From contig NZ_CP192063.1 of NCBI RefSeq assembly GCF_050942425.1, positions 8,866,001 to 8,930,000 of the forward strand: 64,000 nucleotides of DNA, in the 5' to 3' direction. Below, piece after piece: positions 44,717 through 52,360 of this stretch. This DNA comes from Actinoallomurus sp050942425. Lineage in GTDB: Bacteria > Actinomycetota > Actinomycetes > Streptosporangiales > Streptosporangiaceae. The notes below the pieces were generated by a model. It had not been told where the DNA came from. It ran no database searches and worked only from the letters and a program-made list of their open reading frames with translations. Both the position numbers and the translations under genes were made by a program. How positions within the stretch are numbered: position 1 is the first letter of the stretch; each line of letters opens with the position of its first letter.

Positions 44717-44804
44717 CGCAGGTCCGACGCAGGGGCATCGCGGCCCCGGCACAGGGACACTGCGGGTCCGGCGCAGGGAGAGCGCAGGTTCGGCGCAGAG
44801 CCTC
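44717..44804. repeat. 22-bp tandem repeat, four copies, upstream of the riboswitch
   Basis: Four consecutive 22-bp units at 44717, 44739, 44761 and 44783. The consensus start is CGCAGGTCCGGCGCAGGG; unit 2 is the most diverged. They lie between the riboswitch (minus strand) and the KstR-like box of the divergent gene, so they overlap or adjoin the cobalamin operon promoter. Confidence 0.8.
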
Positions 44805-44838
44805 GGGCCCGTGCCGGATCGACGTCGATCTGCTTGAA

Positions 44839-44852
44839 TAGAACGTGTTCTA
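44839..44852. promoter_or_regulatory. KstR-type operator
   Basis: TAGAACGTGTTCTA is a perfect 14-bp palindrome and fits TnnAACnnGTTnnA, the published binding motif of the steroid-catabolism repressor KstR. It lies 20 bases before the start codon of the LLM oxidoreductase gene. Confidence 0.75.
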
Positions 44853-44871
44853 GTTTCGAGGAGGCGCGCGG

Positions 44872-45900
44872 ATGAGGCTCGGCATCAACGTCGGCTACTG
44901 GCAGCGGGATCCGGAGGACGCCACCGAGACGGTGCTGGCCGCCGAACGGCTCGGCTACGAATACGTCTTCACCGCCGAGGCGTACGGTTCCGACGCCTTC
45001 ACCACGCTCGCCTGGTACGGCGCCCGGACGTCGCGCATCAAACTGGGCACGGCGGTGGTCCAGATGTCCGCCCGTACCCCCGCCGCGACCGCCATGCACG
45101 CGCTGACCCTCGACGCACTGTCCGGCGGCCGGCTCACCCTCGGCATCGGCGCGTCCGGCCCTCAGGTCGTCGAGGGCTGGTACGGCGTGCCGTTCGCCCG
45201 GCCGCTGGAGCGCACGCGCGAGTACGTCCGGATCATGCGGGACGTCTGGCGGCGCGAGGAGCCGGTGACCTCCGCCGGCCCCCACTACCCGCTGCCGCTG
45301 CCGCCGTCGGCGTACGCTCCCGGCCGCGTCACCGGCCTCGGCAAGCCGCTCAAGTCGATCGTCCATCCCGTACGCCCGCGGATCCCGGTGTACCTCGGCG
45401 CGGAGGGCCCGAAGAACATCGCCCTCGCCACCGAGATCGCGGACGGCTGGCTGCCCCTCTTCGTCGATCCGACGCAGATCGAGGCGGTGTTCGGCGCGTC
45501 GCTGGCGGGCCGCAGGGAGGGGTTCGACATCGCCGCGACCGTGACGACGATCGTGACGGACGACCTGGCGACCGCGCTGGAGTTCGCCAAGATCCCGCTG
45601 GCGTTCTACATCGGCGGGATGGGCGCCAAGGACCGCAACTTCCACCTCGACCTGATCGGGCGGCTGGGCTACGCCGAGGAGGCCGTACGCGTGCAGGAGC
45701 TGTTCCTGTCGGGCCGGCGCGACGAGGCGATCAAGGCGGTGCCGGACGAGCTGGCCGACTCCATCTCCCTGCTCGGCCCGATCGGCCGCATCAAGGAACG
45801 CCTCCGGCTGTGGCAGGACTCCCCCGTGACCACGCTCCTCATCGCCGGAGTGAAGGACGAACCGACCCTGAAGGCCATCCGCGACCTCGTCGAGTCCTGA
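44872..45900 (+). CDS. LLM-class F420-dependent oxidoreductase
   Basis: Luciferase-like TIM-barrel enzyme using reduced F420 or flavin, 342 residues. ATG behind GAGGAGG (44858-44864). Conserved features include YVFTAEAYGSDAFTTLAW, KLGTAVVQMSARTPAATAMHA and GIGASGPQVVEGWYGVPF, and a late AEGPKNIALATEIADGWLP. From memory it closely matches mycobacterial Rv3520c, which is in the KstR regulon; the KstR box upstream agrees. A role in sterol or cholesterol-like lipid breakdown is therefore likely but not proven. No other steroid genes are in the window. Confidence 0.88.
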   Translation: MRLGINVGYWQRDPEDATETVLAAERLGYEYVFTAEAYGSDAFTTLAWYGARTSRIKLGTAVVQMSARTPAATAMHALTLDALSGGRLTLGIGASGPQVVEGWYGVPFARPLERTREYVRIMRDVWRREEPVTSAGPHYPLPLPPSAYAPGRVTGLGKPLKSIVHPVRPRIPVYLGAEGPKNIALATEIADGWLPLFVDPTQIEAVFGASLAGRREGFDIAATVTTIVTDDLATALEFAKIPLAFYIGGMGAKDRNFHLDLIGRLGYAEEAVRVQELFLSGRRDEAIKAVPDELADSISLLGPIGRIKERLRLWQDSPVTTLLIAGVKDEPTLKAIRDLVES

Positions 45901-45905
45901 GATCC

Positions 45906-46181
45906 CTAGTTCCAAGCGCGGGAGAGCATCCACGTGCCGGTCGCCTGGTCGTGACGCAGTTCGTACACGCCGATCGCCCGGTCCGGGGTGGCCTCGACGC
46001 GCCAGAACTCCCGCTCGGCGCCTTCCGGGGCCTCAGGGTGCCGTTCGTGCCACCAGTCGCGGGTGGTGACCCAGCGATCCAGGACGCGCAGCACCGTGTA
46101 GAGCCGGCCGCGCCAGACGAAGCGCGAGGGCCTGCCGTCGCTGACCCAGACCTCGACCGGGTCGCCGTACACCCGGCTCAT
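45906..46181 (-). CDS. DUF6504 family protein
   Basis: Small basic/aromatic protein of 91 residues (MSRVYGDPVEVWVSDGRP, then VWRGRLYTVLRVLDRWV, EFWRVEATPDR, ending MLSRAWN). This family is, as I recall, found beside mutagenic polymerase genes (ImuB/DnaE2) in actinomycetes, but none is next to this copy. I chose the inner ATG at 46181; the frame is open to 46298 without recognisable sequence. A LexA-like box lies 120 bases upstream, so SOS control is likely. Confidence 0.78.
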   Translation of the reverse strand: MSRVYGDPVEVWVSDGRPSRFVWRGRLYTVLRVLDRWVTTRDWWHERHPEAPEGAEREFWRVEATPDRAIGVYELRHDQATGTWMLSRAWN

Positions 46182-46300
46182 CGGCCGCCGCCCGGCGCGT
46201 CTCCACGCCCCACAAACCCTTCGCTCGCTCCGCCCACGCGGGCCGCCCACCTTCCGGATCGATGACAGGGAGTGAGCCTGGGGGAAGGCAGGCGACAAGT

Positions 46301-46316
46301 TCGAACATACGTTCGG
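46301..46316. promoter_or_regulatory. SOS box (LexA site)
   Basis: TCGAACATACGTTCGG matches the actinobacterial LexA consensus TCGAAC-N4-GTTCGA at 11 of 12 fixed positions. It lies upstream of the DUF6504 gene on the minus strand. Confidence 0.65.
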
Positions 46317-46333
46317 AAGTGGGTTTTGTAAAG

Positions 46334-46368
46334 CGCCGGCCGGCAGGCGACCTCTCAGTCGGCCGGCG
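46334..46368 (-). terminator. Hairpin after the small minus-strand gene
   Basis: CGCCGGCCG (46334-46342) and CGGCCGGCG (46360-46368) pair perfectly. On the minus strand the hairpin is followed by CTTTACAAAAC, a weak U-poor tail. It comes 11 bases after the stop of the 46380-46655 gene. Confidence 0.5.
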
Positions 46369-46379
46369 ACCGCCGCGAC

Positions 46380-46655
46380 TCAGCGGCCGAGGGAGTGCGC
46401 GATCGCCTCGGCGGCGCGCGCGGGGTCGGCGGCGTCCGCCTGGCCGCCTCGGCCCCACAGGTACGACCAAGCGATGCGGGACGTCGGCATGGCGACCACC
46501 ATCACGCTCCGCCCGCCGGCCGGCTCGACCACGCGCAGCATCGGCTCTTCGGCCCCGACCAGCACGCCGCGCAGACCGCGGGCCTCGACCTCGCGGGCGA
46601 GCGCCTCCAGGTGGCGGCGCCGCGGCCCGGACGGGGAATCCGCAGTGGCGGCCAT
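46380..46655 (-). CDS. Small protein of unknown function, paralog of the 248-538 gene
   Basis: 91 residues, ATG at 46655 behind a GAGGGGTGG sequence. It shares a helix-start LEALAREVEARGL, RVV.P, and an aromatic WSYLWGRGG patch with the first gene of the window. Divergent from the XRE regulator at 46974. Proteins of this kind commonly accompany XRE/DUF397 pairs in actinomycetes; the function is unknown. Confidence 0.7.
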   Translation of the reverse strand: MAATADSPSGPRRRHLEALAREVEARGLRGVLVGAEEPMLRVVEPAGGRSVMVVAMPTSRIAWSYLWGRGGQADAADPARAAEAIAHSLGR

Positions 46656-46973
46656 GGGTTGCCACCCCTCTCGCGCTTGGACGATACGGCAGGAAGGGGT
46701 ACGCCCTAGGGCGTTGAACAGGTAGGGTGCCATCCGGTGGCAAAAGGTGCCCAGATGGCAACGGTGAGTGACCTTCCCTGTCAGGATGTCCTCCCCCACT
46801 TTGACGTGCAAGTATTTTCGGACAAATAGATCAGACGGATTCGGCATCACCCGTGCACAGTTCAACGGCCCTTCCGCGGTCCGGCCGAGGGTTTCGGCCT
46901 CACCCACCGCGGCCCACCACCACTCCCCCCTCTTCTCGGCATTCCCGCAGGACGCTCGCCATGGAGGCGCCCC
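46656..46973. promoter_or_regulatory. Divergent promoter region of the small gene and XRE regulator
   Basis: No gene supported. It contains ACGCCCTAGGGCGT (46701-46714), a perfect 14-bp palindrome, and TGCCA-TCCGG-TGGCA just after it. A possible promoter for the XRE gene is TTGACG at 46801-46806 with an AT-rich CAAATA about 17 bases later. The XRE start has GGAGG at 46962-46966. The palindromes are candidate binding sites for the XRE protein. Confidence 0.5.
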
Positions 46974-47864
46974 ATGTCCGATGGCCGTAGTCCAACCGTT
47001 CGCCGCCGCCGGCTCGGAATGGAACTGCGGAGGCTCCGCGAAGCCGCGGGTCTCATGATCGAAGACGTCGCGAAGCACCTGGAGTGCTCGATGTCACGCG
47101 TCAGCCGCATCGAGACCGGCAAGTCGGTGGCGCGCATCCGCGACGTACGGGACATGCTCGACCTCTACGGGCTGCCCGAGGGCGCACAGCGCGACCAGCT
47201 CCTCGGGCTCGCCAAGGACGCCCAGCAGCGCGGCTGGTGGACCGAGTACGAAGCGGTGCTGTCCACGTCCGCGGGTCTGGACACCTACATCGGCCTGGAG
47301 GCCTCCGCCGCGTCCATTCGAACGTTCCAGACTCATCTGGTGCCGGGTCTCCTGCAGACCGAGGAGTACGCCCGCGCGCTGATCAAGGCGGGCCGGCCGG
47401 GCGAGACCCCCGAGAACGTCGACCGGCGCATCGCGCTGCGCACCCGCCGCCAGGCCATGCTGCAGGAGCCCGGCCGCCTGGAGCTGTGGACCGTGATCGA
47501 TGAGGCGGTCCTACGCCGGCCGATCGGCGGCATCACCGTGATGCGTTCTCAGCTGATGCGGCTGCTCGAGGCCGCCGAGCTGCCCGGCGTCACCATCCAG
47601 GTACTGCCGTTCGCGCGTGGCGCCCACCCGGGCGTCGACGGGGCCTTCACGATCATCGGCTTTCCCGACCCCACCGACCTGGACGTCGTCTACATCGACT
47701 GTCCCGCAGGGAACATCTTCCTCGAGAAGGAAAAGGACGTCCGCCGTCACACGACCTGGTTCGACCATCTGCGGGCCGCTGCGCTGCCACCCGACGAGTC
47801 AGCCGAGTTCATCGCGGCGGCGGCGGACGAGTTCAAGAGTGCGTCCCCGTACCCGCGGGGGTGA
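46974..47864 (+). CDS. XRE-family regulator with DUF5753 domain
   Basis: 296-residue DNA-binding protein of the type abundant in actinomycetes (WhiJ/BldB-associated). The N-terminal helix-turn-helix is at about residues 15-70 (LRRLREAAGLMIEDVAKHL, MSRVSRIETGK). The DUF5753 domain follows (about 95-285: FQTHLVPGLLQTEEYARALI, AVLRRPIGG, IQVLPFARGAHPG). It precedes a short DUF397 gene by 23 bases. Such pairs are thought to act in development or as toxin-antitoxin-like modules; that is family knowledge, not shown here. Confidence 0.93.
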   Translation: MSDGRSPTVRRRRLGMELRRLREAAGLMIEDVAKHLECSMSRVSRIETGKSVARIRDVRDMLDLYGLPEGAQRDQLLGLAKDAQQRGWWTEYEAVLSTSAGLDTYIGLEASAASIRTFQTHLVPGLLQTEEYARALIKAGRPGETPENVDRRIALRTRRQAMLQEPGRLELWTVIDEAVLRRPIGGITVMRSQLMRLLEAAELPGVTIQVLPFARGAHPGVDGAFTIIGFPDPTDLDVVYIDCPAGNIFLEKEKDVRRHTTWFDHLRAAALPPDESAEFIAAAADEFKSASPYPRG

Positions 47865-47887
47865 TTTAGCAGAGAGGAGAGCAGGGG

Positions 47888-47995
47888 ATGAGTGGCCACC
47901 CCGATCTCACCGACGTCGGCTGGCGCAAGAGCAGCCGCAGTTCCAACAATGCCGACTGCGTCGAGGTCGCCGTGATCGACGGCTCCGACGACTGA
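47888..47995 (+). CDS. Truncated DUF397 protein
   Basis: 35-residue protein with a strong ribosome site (GAGAGGAGAGC) ahead of the ATG at 47888. It carries the DUF397 start (VGWRKSSRSSNNADCVEVAV), then stops after IDGSDD. The usual family members continue for another 25-35 residues with a DSKDP-type motif and a final FTPAEW-type helix. No continuation in another frame is visible after the stop, so the truncation is real in this sequence. It follows its XRE partner gene. Confidence 0.8.
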   Translation: MSGHPDLTDVGWRKSSRSSNNADCVEVAVIDGSDD

Positions 47996-48015
47996 CACAT
48001 ATCTCATGCCCAGCC

Positions 48016-48041
48016 GACCGCGGGAGTTCGCTCCCGCGGTC
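48016..48041 (+). terminator. Stable hairpin after the DUF397 gene
   Basis: GACCGCGGGAG (48016-48026) pairs perfectly with CTCCCGCGGTC (48031-48041) around a TTCG loop, 20 bases after the DUF397 stop. It separates this unit from the esterase gene at 48068. Confidence 0.7.
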
Positions 48042-48067
48042 CCTCTGCGTCGGGTTAAGATCGCCAC

Positions 48068-49102
48068 ATGCTGCCCTGGTCGGCCGAGCTCGCCGGACGC
48101 ATCGACGAACACGACTTCACGAGCGACCTGCTGCGCGACAATCCTCTCGGCGACCCGCACCGGCGGCCGCTGTGGGTGTACGTCCCGCCGGGGTACGACG
48201 ACGCGCCGGACCGCCGCTACCCCGCGGTCTATGTGATCCAGGGCTACACCGGCTCGCTGCCGATGTGGCGCAACCGCCCGCCGTGGCGGCAGCCCTTCCC
48301 GGAGTTGGCCGACCAGGTGTTCGCGCGCGGCGAGGCGCCGCCGGTGATCGTGGTCTACGTCGACGCCTGGACGGCGGTCGGCGGCAGCCAGTTCCTCGAC
48401 TCCCCCGGCACCGGGCGCTACCACTCGTACCTGTGCGAGGAGATCGTGCCGTGGGTCGACGCGCACTACCGGACGCTCGCCGACCGGGACCACCGCGCGA
48501 TCAGCGGCAAGTCCAGCGGCGGCTACGGCGCGATGATCACGCCGATGCTGAGGCCGGACGTGTTCGGCGCGCTCGCCACGCACGCGGGCGACGCCCTGTT
48601 CGACGTCTGCTACCGCTCGGAGTTCCCCAAGACGGCCCGCGTCCTGCGCGACGCGTACGACGGCTCGATCGAGAAGTTCCTCGCCGACTTCCGGGGTCGG
48701 CTCGCCGGCACCAAGGAGACCGACTTCCCGCTCATCGAGATCTACGGGTACTCCGCGGCGTACTCCGCCGACGAGGACGGCACCGTCCGCCTGCCGTTCG
48801 ACGACACCGGCGACGTCATCCCCGAGGTCTGGGAGCGCTGGCTGGCCAACGACCCGGTGCTGATGGCCCGGCGCCCGGAGTACGCCGAGGCGCTGCGCTC
48901 GCTGCGGGCCGTCTGGATCGACGCGGGCACCAAGGACGAGTACCACCTCGACTTCGGCGCCGTCGCCTTCCGCCGCGCGATCGCGGCCGCCGGCGTGACG
49001 GACGACGCGGTCCACTTCGAGCTGTTCGACGCGGGCCACGGCGCCATCGAGTACCGCTATCCCCTCTCCCTCGCCTGGCTCGCCGAGCGCCTCACCCCCT
49101 GA
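48068..49102 (+). CDS. Esterase-D-like alpha/beta hydrolase
   Basis: 344-residue alpha/beta hydrolase of the putative-esterase (antigen 85/Fes-like) group. The nucleophile elbow reads SGKSSGGYGAM near residue 140. The VWVYVPPGYDD start of the fold (residues 36-46) and a late DAGHGAIEYR segment give the His. No signal peptide, so it should be cytosolic. The substrate is unknown. It lies directly after a hairpin and is read alone. Confidence 0.85.
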   Translation: MLPWSAELAGRIDEHDFTSDLLRDNPLGDPHRRPLWVYVPPGYDDAPDRRYPAVYVIQGYTGSLPMWRNRPPWRQPFPELADQVFARGEAPPVIVVYVDAWTAVGGSQFLDSPGTGRYHSYLCEEIVPWVDAHYRTLADRDHRAISGKSSGGYGAMITPMLRPDVFGALATHAGDALFDVCYRSEFPKTARVLRDAYDGSIEKFLADFRGRLAGTKETDFPLIEIYGYSAAYSADEDGTVRLPFDDTGDVIPEVWERWLANDPVLMARRPEYAEALRSLRAVWIDAGTKDEYHLDFGAVAFRRAIAAAGVTDDAVHFELFDAGHGAIEYRYPLSLAWLAERLTP

Positions 49103-49111
49103 CTCCGACGC

Positions 49112-49687
49112 TCACGGCCGGGACTGGGCCCGGGCGCGGAACGCCGCGGTCTTGACCCGGTTCTGGCACGCGGTGGAGCAGAAGCGGCGCATGCCGTTGC
49201 GCGAGGTGTCGACATAGACCCGGTCGCAGTGCGGCGCCGTGCACACGCCGAGCCGGTCGTACAGCTCGCCGCCGAGGACCACGGCCAGGCCGGTGGCGCA
49301 CGGAGCCGCCCACTCGGCGGCGAGTCCGTCCCTCGCGCCGTGGAAGTGAATGTGCCAGGGCTCCCCGTCATGGCGGGTGAGCCGCGGCCTGGCCTGCGTC
49401 TCCTCGAGCAGCCGGTTGACCTGTTCCGCGGCGGCGTCGAGGTCTCCGGCGGCGACCGCCTCGAAGACGACGCGCAGTTCGCGCGCGATGGCGGTCAGCT
49501 CACCGACCTGTGACTCGGTGATCTCGGCGCGCCGGCTGACGGCACGCAGCACCTCGGTGGCGGCCTCCGCCCGGGCCGTGGCGTCCGGCAGCCGGTACGG
49601 CCGCCCGCGCCGCTCGCCCTCCGTGAGGGCGTTGACCAGGCCGACGGCGCTCGCCACCACGACGTCCATGTGACTGTTGAAGTTCAC
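49112..49687 (-). CDS. CGNR zinc-finger / ABATE-domain protein
   Basis: 191-residue protein with a helical N-terminal domain (stress-induced ABATE type, residues 1-130) and a C-terminal CGNR zinc finger with ligands CTAPHC and CSTAC around MRRFC. Probably a transcription regulator. Divergent from the methyltransferase gene at 49757. The intergenic region has CCAGTTACG at 49692-49700 and again at 49739-49747, with an inverted ACTGGC/GCCAGT pair between, which could be its operator. Confidence 0.85.
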   Translation of the reverse strand: MNFNSHMDVVVASAVGLVNALTEGERRGRPYRLPDATARAEAATEVLRAVSRRAEITESQVGELTAIARELRVVFEAVAAGDLDAAAEQVNRLLEETQARPRLTRHDGEPWHIHFHGARDGLAAEWAAPCATGLAVVLGGELYDRLGVCTAPHCDRVYVDTSRNGMRRFCSTACQNRVKTAAFRARAQSRP

Positions 49688-49691
49688 TTGA

Positions 49692-49747
49692 CCAGTTACG
49701 CCTCTCGATCTAGCGTGTCACTGGCAAAAGCTTATACGCCAGTTACG
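49692..49747. promoter_or_regulatory. Repeat elements in the CGNR/methyltransferase promoter
   Basis: CCAGTTACG is repeated at 49692-49700 and 49739-49747, and ACTGGC followed by GCCAGT forms an inverted repeat within. A candidate operator shared by the divergent genes. Confidence 0.45.
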
Positions 49748-49756
49748 GAGGGGCTC

Positions 49757-50527
49757 ATGTCAGCACTCACCCGCGACGTCGCCGACCGTTGGATCACCCG
49801 CTGGGACCGCCAGCAGGAGGGCTTCCTCCCTGACCGTGAAGAGCGGTTCACCGCCCTCATCGACGCGGTCGCCGCCGGCGTCGGGAGGCCCGACCCCCTC
49901 GTCCTGGACCTGGGCTGCGGACCGGGCTCGCTGTCGGCCCGACTGCTCGACCGCCTCCCCCAGGCCCGGGTCATCGCCATCGACACCGACCCGCTGCTGC
50001 TGTCGCTGGGGCGCGCGCTGCACGCCGGCCGGGACAGCCTCACGTTCGCCGACCTCGACCTGCGCGTGCCCGGGTGGGCGGCCCGGCTGCGCCTGGACCG
50101 GGAGGTGGACGCCGCGGTGAGCACCACCGCCCTCCACTGGATCTCCGAGGCGGAGCTGCGGGTGACGTACGGCGAACTGGCCACCGTGATGCGCCCCGGC
50201 GGCCTGTTCCTCAACGGCGACAACTTCTCGGCCGAGGACGCCACCCCCGTCATCGCCCGGCTCGACCGCGCCCTGCAGGAGCTCGAGACCGAGCGGCGAT
50301 TCGCCGGAAACCGGCCGGAGGGCTGGCGGCAGTGGTGGGACGCTGCCGCCGCGGACCCGGTGCTCGGCGGTCTCAAGGAGGCCCGCGACGCCTCCGCCGC
50401 CGGCCATCACGGCTCCGAGTCCGGCCTGCTGTCCACGCACGTCCGCGTCCTCCGGGAGACCGGCTTCGGCGAGGTCGGCCCGCTGTGGCAGCACGGCGAC
50501 AACCGCATCCTGTGCGCCGTACGGTGA
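49757..50527 (+). CDS. Class I SAM-dependent methyltransferase
   Basis: 256 residues. ATG at 49757 has GGAGGGG directly upstream; the frame is open further 5' but runs into the divergent promoter. SAM motif VLDLGCGPGSLSARLL near residue 50, acidic AIDTDPLLL after it, and TTALHWI further on, as in trans-aconitate or phenolic methyltransferases. Divergent from the CGNR regulator, which may control it. The substrate is unknown. Confidence 0.85.
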   Translation: MSALTRDVADRWITRWDRQQEGFLPDREERFTALIDAVAAGVGRPDPLVLDLGCGPGSLSARLLDRLPQARVIAIDTDPLLLSLGRALHAGRDSLTFADLDLRVPGWAARLRLDREVDAAVSTTALHWISEAELRVTYGELATVMRPGGLFLNGDNFSAEDATPVIARLDRALQELETERRFAGNRPEGWRQWWDAAAADPVLGGLKEARDASAAGHHGSESGLLSTHVRVLRETGFGEVGPLWQHGDNRILCAVR

Positions 50528-50749
50528 CCGGCGCCTGATCGAACCGATCCCGGGTCGTAGCGGAGACGCAGACCGTTTCCCCGGCGGTCACTGCGAACGT
50601 CATCGCAGCGACCGCCGGAGATCAGGGGCCGGACCGATCAGGAGGGCATCGGGGCGGTGGCCGACATCCGCGCGGTGAGGATGTGCTTGCGCTGGTCCCT
50701 CTGGTCGGTCAGCACCGGCATGGCGATGAGAAGGGCCTGCGCCACCGGC

Positions 50750-50817
50750 TCAGTCCGAAGACGGCCGGGCCGTACGGTGCGGGTCAGTCCGAGGATGGCC
50801 GGGCCGTACGGTGCGGG
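50750..50817. repeat. 34-bp tandem duplication over an MFS stop codon
   Basis: The 34-bp segments 50750-50783 and 50784-50817 match at 32 of 34 positions. The second contains the final codons and TGA of the MFS gene (minus strand) and the first repeats them just downstream, including the stop triplet. Confidence 0.9.
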
Positions 50818-52244
50818 ACCGTGACGGCGATCAGGACGGCGACGGTGACGAGTCCCGCCGCGACCATGAACCCGAGGCGGTAGCCGCCGGCCGCGGCGGC
50901 GACGGCGGACGCACCGTGGCCCGCGAGCGTACGGCCGTGGGCGGCCGAGAGGGTCGCCAGGACCGCCAGCCCGACGGCCGCTCCCACCTGCGTCGTCGTG
51001 TTGATGAGGCCGGAGGCGAGACCCGCGTCGCTCGGGGTGGCGTCCGACATGGCCAGCGCGGCCAGCGCCGGGAACGCGATGCCGACGCCGGTGCCGATGA
51101 GGACCACCGCGGGTAGGACGTCGATCAGGTAGGCGCCGTCCACGGGCGCGCGGGCGAACAGCACGAGACCCACGGCGGCCAGCGTCAGCCCACTGAGCAG
51201 CGTCGCCCGGACGCTGAACGCCGTGATGAGGCGTTCGGCGAAGCGCAGCGAGACGGTGGCCATCACGACGGTCGTGGGCAGGAAGGCGAGCCCGGTCCGC
51301 AGCGCGTCGTAGCCGAGCACGCGCTGGAGGTAGAGCACGCCGAGGAAGAACATGCCGAACATCCCGGAGACCGCCAATGCCTGGACCGCGTTGGCGCCGG
51401 TGACGTTCCGCGAGCGGAAGATCCGCAGCGGCACCAGCGGGCTGCGCGCCGTCGCCTCCCGTACGACGAAGGCGGTCAGCAGCACGAGCGTGACGGCGGC
51501 GAGTTCGAGCGTGCGCGGCGCGGTCCAGCCCTGGGCCGCCGCCGGGTCGACGATGGTGTAGACGCCGAGCATCAGCGCGGCGGTGATGAGGACGGCGCCG
51601 AGGACGTCCGTGCCCGCCCCGAACCCGAGGCCCTTGTCCCGGTCGAGCACCCGCAGGGACAGCACGAGCGTCGCCACGCCGACCGGCAGGTTGATGAAGA
51701 AGATCCAGTGCCAGTTCAGCGCCTGCGTCAGCAACCCGCCGGCGAGCAGCCCGGCCGAGCCGCCGGCGGACGCGACGAAGCTGTAGACGCCGATGGCCTT
51801 CGCCTGCTCCCGCGGCTCGGGGAACAGCGTGACGATCATCCCGAGGATCACGGACGAGGTCATCGCACCGCCGACGCCCTGGACGAACCGCGCCGCGATC
51901 AGCGCCGCCGGTCCCTGCGCGAGCCCGCAGGCGAGCGACGCGGCCGTGAAGACCACGAGGCCGGTGATGAAGACACCCCGGCGGGAGACCAGGTCGCCGA
52001 GTCGCCCGGCGAGCAGCAGCAGTCCGCCGAAGGCGATCAGATAGGCGTTGACCACCCAGGCGAGGCCGGAAGAGGAGAAGCCCAGGTCACGTTGGATGGC
52101 GGGCAGCGCGACGTTCACCACCGTCGCGTCGATGACGATCAGCAGCATGCCGCCGCACAGCACGACGAGCGCGAGCCATCGGGCACGGTCGCTCACCGCC
52201 GGTGCGATCAGCTCGGGTTCGGTCGATTCGACGGTGTCGTACAT
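50784..52244 (-). CDS. DHA2-family MFS efflux transporter (EmrB/QacA-like)
   Basis: 486 residues with 14 hydrophobic segments, a proton-coupled drug exporter. TM1 carries the DHA2 signature (VVNVALPAIQRDLG), and the conserved GGLLLLAGRLGDLVSRR loop is the MFS D-R motif region. Motif C follows in TM5 (GGSAGLLAGGLLTQ). ATG at 52244 with AAGGA six bases upstream. A TetR-type palindrome lies 86 bases upstream, so expression is probably repressed by an unlinked regulator. The last 11 codons are duplicated just past the stop. Confidence 0.92.
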   Translation of the reverse strand: MYDTVESTEPELIAPAVSDRARWLALVVLCGGMLLIVIDATVVNVALPAIQRDLGFSSSGLAWVVNAYLIAFGGLLLLAGRLGDLVSRRGVFITGLVVFTAASLACGLAQGPAALIAARFVQGVGGAMTSSVILGMIVTLFPEPREQAKAIGVYSFVASAGGSAGLLAGGLLTQALNWHWIFFINLPVGVATLVLSLRVLDRDKGLGFGAGTDVLGAVLITAALMLGVYTIVDPAAAQGWTAPRTLELAAVTLVLLTAFVVREATARSPLVPLRIFRSRNVTGANAVQALAVSGMFGMFFLGVLYLQRVLGYDALRTGLAFLPTTVVMATVSLRFAERLITAFSVRATLLSGLTLAAVGLVLFARAPVDGAYLIDVLPAVVLIGTGVGIAFPALAALAMSDATPSDAGLASGLINTTTQVGAAVGLAVLATLSAAHGRTLAGHGASAVAAAAGGYRLGFMVAAGLVTVAVLIAVTVPHRTARPSSD

Positions 52245-52329
52245 GTGGGGTCCTTAGGGGTTTCGAAGGCGTCACCCCAAACAGACCGCCGCCGGCGAGA
52301 GAACTCATCGCCGCACCGTCAAGATCTAT

Positions 52330-52346
52330 TATCGCCGTCGGCGATA
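52330..52346. promoter_or_regulatory. TetR-like operator upstream of the MFS exporter
   Basis: TATCGCCGTCGGCGATA is a perfect 17-bp palindrome with a single central base, in the size and form of TetR-family sites. It sits 86 bases upstream of the exporter start. No TetR gene is in the window. Confidence 0.6.
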
Positions 52347-52360
52347 CCGCGGCCTCGAGC

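Noticed and set aside
46033..46314. Open frame starting MFELVACLPPG inside the LexA box
   Set aside because: No ribosome site or family similarity, and it runs out of frame over the DUF6504 gene.
50528..50749. Possible short gene or gene remnant between the methyltransferase and MFS exporter
   Set aside because: A minus-strand stretch of about 35 residues is open, but nothing in it matches a family I know; it was left unannotated.
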